Part shown: in pieces, positions 6,051-10,965 of the stretch
How the letters are laid out: every line of letters begins with the position of its first letter
How positions within the stretch are numbered: the stretch's first letter is position 1
Assembly: GCA_946405115.1 (NCBI GenBank)
Contig: CAMJGB010000051.1
Location: 1-10,965, forward strand
From: an uncultured Clostridia bacterium
GTDB taxonomy: Bacteria > Bacillota > Clostridia > Saccharofermentanales > Saccharofermentanaceae
Direction: 5' to 3'
Length of the DNA stretch: 10,965 nucleotides
The notes under the pieces: model-generated
Database searches by the model: none
What the model was told of the DNA's origin: nothing
Seen by the model: only the letters and a program-made list of their open reading frames with translations
Program-made: the position numbers and the translations under genes

Positions 6051-6962
6051 TTAAAGGCTCTGGCTCAAGCGAGAGGCAGCAATGGCAGCCGCCGCACCGT
6101 CAGCTGCAGCCGTAACGAGCTGACGCACATCCTTGGTCCTACAATCTCCTGCCGCGAACACACCGGGGGTCGACGTCTCGCACGTCTCATCCGCGATAAC
6201 ATAACCCGACTCATCAAGCTCAACCAAATCCTTGAACACACCGTTCTCCGGGATAAGTCCGATGGCAACAAAGAGTGCATCCGTAGTAAGCTCTTCGTCC
6301 TTGCCGTCGATGGAAGTAACCGTCACGCTTGTAAGCTTGCCTTCACCGTGAAGTGCGGATACTGTATACGGCATCTTCTTGATTACGTTTTTGTGCGTAA
6401 GAAGCTCATCAGCAAGAGCCTTATCGGCACGGAACTCGGTACGTCTGTGGATGATGTAGACTTCCTTGCAGATCTCGGAAAGGTAGATCGCATCCTCAAC
6501 TGCAGTATTACCGCCTCCGAACACGGCTGCGGTCTTGCCCTTAAAGAAAGCACCGTCACAGGTAGCACAATAGGAAACACCTCTTCCCGCAAGCTCCCTC
6601 TCGCCGTCGAGGCCCATCTCACGACGCTTAACACCCGTCGCGATAATGACCGTCTTCGCCTCACAGGTAGAGCCGTACTCGCCAGTCATGGTAAAGCCTT
6701 CCTCGAGGCTTCCTTCTATCTTCCTTATGGTATCGAACACGAACTCGGCACCGAACTCCTGCGCCTGCTCGAAAAGCTTATTCGCGTACTCATATCCTGA
6801 CACTCCGGGAAGCGCCGGGAAGTTATCGATCTCGGGAGTATTTATAATCTGTCCGCCCGGGGCTTCGCCTTCGAAGATCATTACCGATCTTCCGGCGCGT
6901 CTTGCGTAAATAGCGGCGGTAAGACCCGCCGTTCCTGCACCTATAATGGCTACGTCAATCAT
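6051..6962 (-). CDS. trxB: Thioredoxin reductase
   Basis: A 303-residue low-molecular-weight thioredoxin reductase, a cytosolic FAD enzyme that passes electrons from NADPH to thioredoxin. The FAD dinucleotide fold is AIIGAGTAGLTAAIYA (5-20), followed by GEAPGGQI. The redox-active disulfide is CATC (132-135) in GVSYCATCDGAFF. The NADPH fold is GGGNTAVEDA (149-158) with the phosphate-binding HRRTEFR (172-178). The C-terminal GVFAAGDC and LVTAAADGAAAA complete the FAD domain. The open frame extends 32 codons further upstream, but that part only overlaps the thioesterase gene. ATG at 6962 begins the FAD fold directly, has a good GAGGAG site, and overlaps the thioesterase stop as ATGA, giving tight coupling. 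A ferredoxin-dependent variant is unlikely given the HRR motif. Confidence 0.97.
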   Translation of the reverse strand: MIDVAIIGAGTAGLTAAIYARRAGRSVMIFEGEAPGGQIINTPEIDNFPALPGVSGYEYANKLFEQAQEFGAEFVFDTIRKIEGSLEEGFTMTGEYGSTCEAKTVIIATGVKRREMGLDGERELAGRGVSYCATCDGAFFKGKTAAVFGGGNTAVEDAIYLSEICKEVYIIHRRTEFRADKALADELLTHKNVIKKMPYTVSALHGEGKLTSVTVTSIDGKDEELTTDALFVAIGLIPENGVFKDLVELDESGYVIADETCETSTPGVFAAGDCRTKDVRQLVTAAADGAAAAIAASRLSQSL

Positions 6963-7390
6963 GCATCTTTCTCCTCTACATACTCGCGAAGCTTCGCATC
7001 GATCTCGGGGAAGTCTCTGCTTACGGAGATGATCTTGCCCTCGGGTGTAATGAAGCAATGCTCACTTTGACCCGTGCATCTTACCTGACCCGTTGCCTTA
7101 TCCTTCACCTCATACTCGATGTAAAGTCTTACGCCTGTATACTTAACGAACTTAATGGAGATGACCACAGTGTCGTAAAACTCCGCACTCGTCTTGAACT
7201 TGGCCGTAACAGAAGTTACGGGACTCATGATCCCGTTCTCTTCACACTCTTTATAGCCTAATCCGATCTTCTCGAATGCATCTACTCTCGCCTCTTCGAA
7301 CCACCTGATGTAATTCGAATGATGAGCTATCTTCATCTGGTCTGTCTCGTAGTACTGAACAATATGCTCGTATGGTGTAATCTCTTTCAT
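6959..7390 (-). CDS. Acyl-CoA thioesterase, hotdog fold (4HBT, YbgC/FadM-like)
   Basis: A 143-residue single hotdog domain, full length for the YbgC/FadM group, which hydrolyses acyl-CoA thioesters. The catalytic helix region YYETDQMKIAHHSNYIRW (13-30) matches the family pattern D..G..H..Y with Asp17 as the expected catalytic residue, followed by FEEAR (31-35). Central strand sequences such as FKTSAEFYDTVVI and RLYIEYEV fit the sheet. The ATG at 7390 lies 3 nt after the hydrolase TGA; GAAGG sits directly against the ATG, too close for a normal site, so re-initiation by ribosomes finishing the hydrolase is likely. The stop overlaps the trxB start by 4 nt. Substrate chain length cannot be read here. 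Confidence 0.9.
   Translation of the reverse strand: MKEITPYEHIVQYYETDQMKIAHHSNYIRWFEEARVDAFEKIGLGYKECEENGIMSPVTSVTAKFKTSAEFYDTVVISIKFVKYTGVRLYIEYEVKDKATGQVRCTGQSEHCFITPEGKIISVSRDFPEIDAKLREYVEEKDA
6971..6976 (-). promoter_or_regulatory. Ribosome binding site fixing the trxB start
   Basis: GAGGAG on the minus strand lies inside the 3' end of the thioesterase gene, 8 nt before ATG at 6962. It supports the short trxB start that overlaps the upstream stop as ATGA. Confidence 0.8.
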
Positions 7391-7393
7391 CCT

Positions 7394-8356
7394 TCAACCG
7401 TCCGTGTAAAAAAAATCTGCTATATCCTTGAAGTAATCCCACCTGACACTCTCGTTCTGGATCTCATGACGGTAGTGTCCGTAGTTTTTCTCAGTTACGA
7501 CAATGCCCTTGGAACGCAATATCTCACATACGTCCTTTACGCCGACACCGTAGTTGCCGACGGGATCGTCCTGGCCGTACGTAAGCATGACAGGCTTCTC
7601 AAGAGGAATATGGTCGTAAGCATCCTTCTTCTGCATGCGTATAACGAGCTTGAAAAGATCCGAGAAACCCTTGTTGGTGAACAGGAATCCTGCATAAGGA
7701 TCAGCGATGTACTTCTCTACTTCCTTCTCATCGGAAGTTACCCAGTCGAAGTTTGTCTTGGGATTATCGATTCGTCTGTTGTATGTTCCGAATGCGATCT
7801 TGTCTACCATCTTACCCGGAGCCCTCTTACGTCCGAAGATCTTCATCATGTTGGTAAGAGCAAGTCCTGCACCTGCCGCAGGATTAGGGCCCATCGTAGA
7901 AGCGAAGATAAAAGCTTCGAACTCCTTGCTGTAATCGGGAGTGATGTAGATGTTACGGCATACGAACGAACCCATGCTGTGGCCGTAAAGGAAGTACGGG
8001 ATATCCCCGCCGAATCTTTCCTTAGCCTTGGCATGTAATGTCATCTCGTCTTTCAAGATGCACATGTGGGAATCCTTGGCATCGCCGAAATATCCGAGAG
8101 GCATGTCATTCCCTTTATTTGTCTCGTAGGTCTGACCGTGACCCATCATGTCCATGCCGCACACGTCGAAGCCGCGTCCGTTAAGGTACTCGGTCATCTC
8201 GTCGTATCGGCTGAAGTGATCAGCCATGCCGTGGCATATCTGAATGACGCCTTTGGACTTGCCTCCTTCTGCCCTGACCGGAGCCGGACAGAAGAACGCT
8301 GCTATCTTGTTTCCGCCTCCGACGGAAGCGTCGAAGGTTATTCTTTCTTTGTTCAC
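7394..8356 (-). CDS. Alpha/beta hydrolase (lysophospholipase / monoacylglycerol lipase-like)
   Basis: A 320-residue cytosolic serine hydrolase of the Hydrolase_4 group. The oxyanion-hole strand is IQICHGMADH (38-47), followed by DMMGHGQT (69-76). The nucleophile elbow is YGHSMGS (124-130) with Ser127. The acid is probably Asp264 in TYGQDDPVGNYG, and the base His297 in GHYRHEIQNE. All three triad residues are therefore present. The protein has no signal peptide. It begins with GTG at 8356, whose GTGA overlaps the stop of the phosphorylase gene, so translation is likely coupled; AAGG about 11 nt upstream is only a weak binding site. The thioesterase follows after 3 nt. Two esterase-type enzymes side by side hint at lipid or acyl-ester turnover, but the substrate could equally be an acetylated sugar linked to the phosphorylase. 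Confidence 0.9.
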   Translation of the reverse strand: MNKERITFDASVGGGNKIAAFFCPAPVRAEGGKSKGVIQICHGMADHFSRYDEMTEYLNGRGFDVCGMDMMGHGQTYETNKGNDMPLGYFGDAKDSHMCILKDEMTLHAKAKERFGGDIPYFLYGHSMGSFVCRNIYITPDYSKEFEAFIFASTMGPNPAAGAGLALTNMMKIFGRKRAPGKMVDKIAFGTYNRRIDNPKTNFDWVTSDEKEVEKYIADPYAGFLFTNKGFSDLFKLVIRMQKKDAYDHIPLEKPVMLTYGQDDPVGNYGVGVKDVCEILRSKGIVVTEKNYGHYRHEIQNESVRWDYFKDIADFFYTDG

Positions 8357-10959
8357 TTTAAGATAACCTTGATATCCTTTCCAATCTTATCCTTGGGAAG
8401 CACGTTGACACCCTCGGATACGACCTCGCCGTCAACCTCGATCTTAGCGACAGTATCGCAGCCGCCGTCCATGACATAAGTGACATCAACGGGGACGCCG
8501 TTGAACTCGAACGATACTCCTGCCTCGCCGTTCTTATCGAACTGTGAAGGGAGAAGTCCGGGCTCGAACTTCATGTCTCCGAACTCACCCTTAACACCCA
8601 TGATCTCGTTAAGGACCGTGAGGATGAGCCATGATGCCGCACCTGTCAGGTAGTGGTAAACACCTCTTCCCTTCGGGTCGAAATACTCGGGTACACCGGG
8701 GTAGATCTTGGAGGACTCGAAGTCGGCTGCATGCCTGTAAAGTGAGCCGATTACCTTCCAGCCTGCTTCCTTGCAACCTCTGGTATAGAGCGCGTTACCA
8801 TACATAACAGCCATGTGCGAGAATACCGCACCGTTCTCCTTCTGTCCGTAAGCGAAGCCGAACATTCTACCCATATTTGTCTTGATCTCATGGAAGTCGG
8901 TGTTAAGTCTGTATCCGCCAGCACTCTCGTCGTAGAGGTACTTGTCGGAAGACTCGATTATCGCCTTGACCTGATCGTCGGAAGCGACACCGCTCATTAC
9001 CGTGAACACCTGACCCGTGATCATCATAGCAGGGTTGCCCGCCTTGTCGCCGTTCTTCTCGAGTGGCTTGCCGTCGTTGTCGTAGTAGCTGTTAAATCTC
9101 GACAGACCGAACTCATCCGTGAACCATTCGTTATCTCTGATGTGTCCCGCGAGAGCCTCCGCCTTTGCCTCGAGATCACGCGCGAGTTCATTAAGTGAGA
9201 ACTCCTTCTTATCACCCGAGAAGCCGTTCTTAACGGCGTCGCAGTACTTCATGAGTGTGTCTCTTCCGCCTTCTGTGCCGATGAGGCCCGCAAGCTCTGG
9301 GGCGAGGCTGACCTTATCGCCATTTGTCTCTGAGAACTTATCTAAGATCTTAGCAAGCTTTCTGTAGTTTCCGGCGTAGGCCGCAGTGAAAGCTACCGAC
9401 TCACCCCTGTCTTTCGCCATGTCGAGAGCGTCGTTCCAGTCAGCGCCTCTAAGCTTCATGTTGCCGTGCTCTCCGACGTCGAAGTACGCCGCGAGATTCT
9501 GCAGGAGCAGGTGCTCGAGGACCGTGCCATCGCATTTCGCGCCGGGATCTTCTTCGAGGAGCGACTCGCCTCTCATCACCTGTCTGTCGATGAAGTAAGG
9601 AGCAGTCTCGTTAAGGATGCCAATGTCGCCGCTCTGCTTGATATAAAGGTCCATCGTCATGAACGGCCACATCGCGTGATCCATCCACACTCTCGTGATG
9701 CCGTTTCTGTCTGCGATGAACTCGCCGCTTCCCGTACCGATGATGGTCGCGTTTGTTCCGTCAGTTCTCACGCCTCCGAAGTTATCGACGAGCATCGATC
9801 TTACGTCCGCAGGATCCATGATTATGAGAGCCAGGCAGTCCTGCCACAGATCTCTCCATCCTCTTCCTCCCTTGCCGTAGTCGTGGTGCGGCAGGAATGA
9901 GCAGCCGTAGATTCTTCTCAAGATGGGCTGGATACCGACCCAGTACATCCAGTTATCGAAGTTCTTGTCACCCGTGTGGAGCCTTACGTTCACCTTCTGC
10001 TTCCAGTAAGTCTTGTTCTGGAACAGCTGCGCATCGAAGACCTTGGCAGACAGATATCTCAATGCGACATCATCCGTCCTGCCCCTCTCGCCTATAACGA
10101 GAGCCATGACATACTCGGTGCTGTTTCCGGGAGCAAGCGTCTCCTTCTCAAAAATACATGCGCCCATCGCCTCAAAGCCGTCGACCCTGTCGCCGATCTG
10201 GCACTTGGGTACGCCTGTGGCGGGGAAGCGCGGGTTATCAAGAGTGCCGCCCTCGCCGATGAAGTCCTCCATCAGCGGGCAGAAGCCTACGGGTGCTATG
10301 CCCTCGCCCTCAGCTGCGAAGAAACCATACTCAACCTCGTTCGCCCTGTGTCCTCTCTCATCGAAAGTGAGCGTCGGGTCATTTACGACACCGTACTTCG
10401 TGGTGTGGATGCGGTTAAGCATCGAAGTAACGTTCCTGTGGTCCCTGATGTTATCAGCGGATCTGCCGTAGATCGGGACCGCAGCAGTAGCCGTAAATGT
10501 AACAGGCTCGGGAGTTGCGTTAGTGATCTTGACCTTGGTAAGTTCGATCTTGTCGTCAGTATCGACGGGAACAAAAGTTGTGACCTCTGCCTTAAGGCCG
10601 GTTTTGCCGATGTTTCTCTCCGTCTTCTGATAGAGCATGCCGGCATACAAGGTGACCTCGTCGGCACCTGCCTCTCCCTTGAGGGCGTGCTGTCTTGCCG
10701 AGTTGCCCATGGCTGACACGAGATTGCCGTTCTCGATCTTGATCCAGAAGTTTCTGGTCGAACGGTTGTTATGAAGGTTATCCGAGCTTACAGGCTCCAG
10801 GATAAATGTGTTCTGAGATGTCTTAAGGTCTCCACCGAATTCCGGGGTGACAGTTCCCATCATGCCTGACGGAGCGCCGTCCGGGAAATACAGATAACTC
10901 CAGTTATCGTGATTGACTAACCTGAATTCTCCGTCCGAACCTGTGTACTCGTAACCCAT
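8353..10959 (-). CDS. GH94-like glycoside phosphorylase (cellobiose/oligoglucan phosphorylase type)
   Basis: An 868-residue cytosolic protein with no signal peptide. It matches inverting sugar phosphorylases, which split beta-glucosides with phosphate to give alpha-glucose 1-phosphate. The N-terminal 300 residues are the beta-sandwich domain (EFGGD, then NLVSAMGNS and related blocks). The (alpha/alpha)6 catalytic barrel starts near 330, with GWRDLWQDCLAL (367-378), DGTNATIIG (400-408) and RVWMDHAMWPF (423-433). ADWND (506-510) carries the expected general acid Asp507. The C-terminal beta domain has KENGAVFSHMAVMYG and YLTGAASWLIL. GH94 is best supported; the related GH161 or GH149 beta-1,3-glucan phosphorylases are alternatives, and acceptor specificity is unknown. 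ATG at 10959 is 6 nt from the window edge, so its ribosome binding site and the operon promoter are not visible and a slightly longer start cannot be excluded. It heads a five-gene run. Confidence 0.88.
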   Translation of the reverse strand: MGYEYTGSDGEFRLVNHDNWSYLYFPDGAPSGMMGTVTPEFGGDLKTSQNTFILEPVSSDNLHNNRSTRNFWIKIENGNLVSAMGNSARQHALKGEAGADEVTLYAGMLYQKTERNIGKTGLKAEVTTFVPVDTDDKIELTKVKITNATPEPVTFTATAAVPIYGRSADNIRDHRNVTSMLNRIHTTKYGVVNDPTLTFDERGHRANEVEYGFFAAEGEGIAPVGFCPLMEDFIGEGGTLDNPRFPATGVPKCQIGDRVDGFEAMGACIFEKETLAPGNSTEYVMALVIGERGRTDDVALRYLSAKVFDAQLFQNKTYWKQKVNVRLHTGDKNFDNWMYWVGIQPILRRIYGCSFLPHHDYGKGGRGWRDLWQDCLALIIMDPADVRSMLVDNFGGVRTDGTNATIIGTGSGEFIADRNGITRVWMDHAMWPFMTMDLYIKQSGDIGILNETAPYFIDRQVMRGESLLEEDPGAKCDGTVLEHLLLQNLAAYFDVGEHGNMKLRGADWNDALDMAKDRGESVAFTAAYAGNYRKLAKILDKFSETNGDKVSLAPELAGLIGTEGGRDTLMKYCDAVKNGFSGDKKEFSLNELARDLEAKAEALAGHIRDNEWFTDEFGLSRFNSYYDNDGKPLEKNGDKAGNPAMMITGQVFTVMSGVASDDQVKAIIESSDKYLYDESAGGYRLNTDFHEIKTNMGRMFGFAYGQKENGAVFSHMAVMYGNALYTRGCKEAGWKVIGSLYRHAADFESSKIYPGVPEYFDPKGRGVYHYLTGAASWLILTVLNEIMGVKGEFGDMKFEPGLLPSQFDKNGEAGVSFEFNGVPVDVTYVMDGGCDTVAKIEVDGEVVSEGVNVLPKDKIGKDIKVILK

Positions 10960-10965
10960 TTTTAT

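Noticed and set aside
6963..7058. 32-codon N-terminal extension of thioredoxin reductase
   Set aside because: It precedes the FAD fold with basic, unrelated sequence, overlaps the thioesterase gene in another frame, and a good ribosome binding site supports ATG at 6962.
7319..8038. 239-aa open frame on the plus strand
   Set aside because: It is antisense to the alpha/beta hydrolase, which has a complete catalytic triad. The product has no recognisable motif.
9976..10716. 246-aa open frame on the plus strand (with others at 8815-9198 and 9466-9900)
   Set aside because: All are antisense to the phosphorylase and arise from its codon bias; no promoter or ribosome binding site is evident.

Overview
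The window looks like chromosomal DNA of a low-to-mid GC Firmicute, most likely a gut or rumen Clostridia member. This rests on strong AGGAGG-type ribosome binding sites, extended -10 promoters, lipobox lipoproteins with short signal peptides, a GH94-type phosphorylase, and a small CxxC protein of a type I associate with Clostridia. The assignment is inference. I see no mobile element, tRNA, rRNA or CRISPR array.

Plus strand, left end: the C-terminal 171 codons of an acyl-CoA synthetase-type adenylating enzyme (1-516) end at a strong terminator (550-578). A probable extended -10 promoter abuts this terminator and could drive a 77-residue CxxC protein (664-897). That gene meets a minus-strand gene stop codon to stop codon with no spacer.

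Minus strand, rest of the window, read right to left. (1) A tight five-gene run: a GH94-like glycoside phosphorylase (10959-8353), an alpha/beta hydrolase (8356-7394), a hotdog thioesterase (7390-6959), thioredoxin reductase trxB (6962-6051) and tyrosyl-tRNA synthetase tyrS (6002-4767). Junctions are 4-nt overlaps or gaps of 3 and 48 nt, so one transcript is likely; its promoter lies outside the window. (2) Two tandem paralogous, extremely acidic lipoproteins (4691-4161 and 4028-3525), each followed by its own terminator. (3) A two-gene surface-glycan cassette, a GT2 glycosyltransferase (3420-2611) and an FkbM methyltransferase (2600-1710). (4) A DUF4130/TIGR03915-type putative DNA-metabolism protein (1632-898), behind a near-consensus promoter placed so that the mRNA should start at or next to the AUG, i.e. 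predicted leaderless.

The central operon pairs phosphorolytic sugar use with redox and translation housekeeping genes. The most unusual items are the duplicated Asp/Glu-rich lipoproteins, which match no family I know, and the predicted leaderless gene. Several promoters sit directly on the previous gene's terminator, so the region is compactly organised. I did not find a clear multi-component novel defence or metabolic system.
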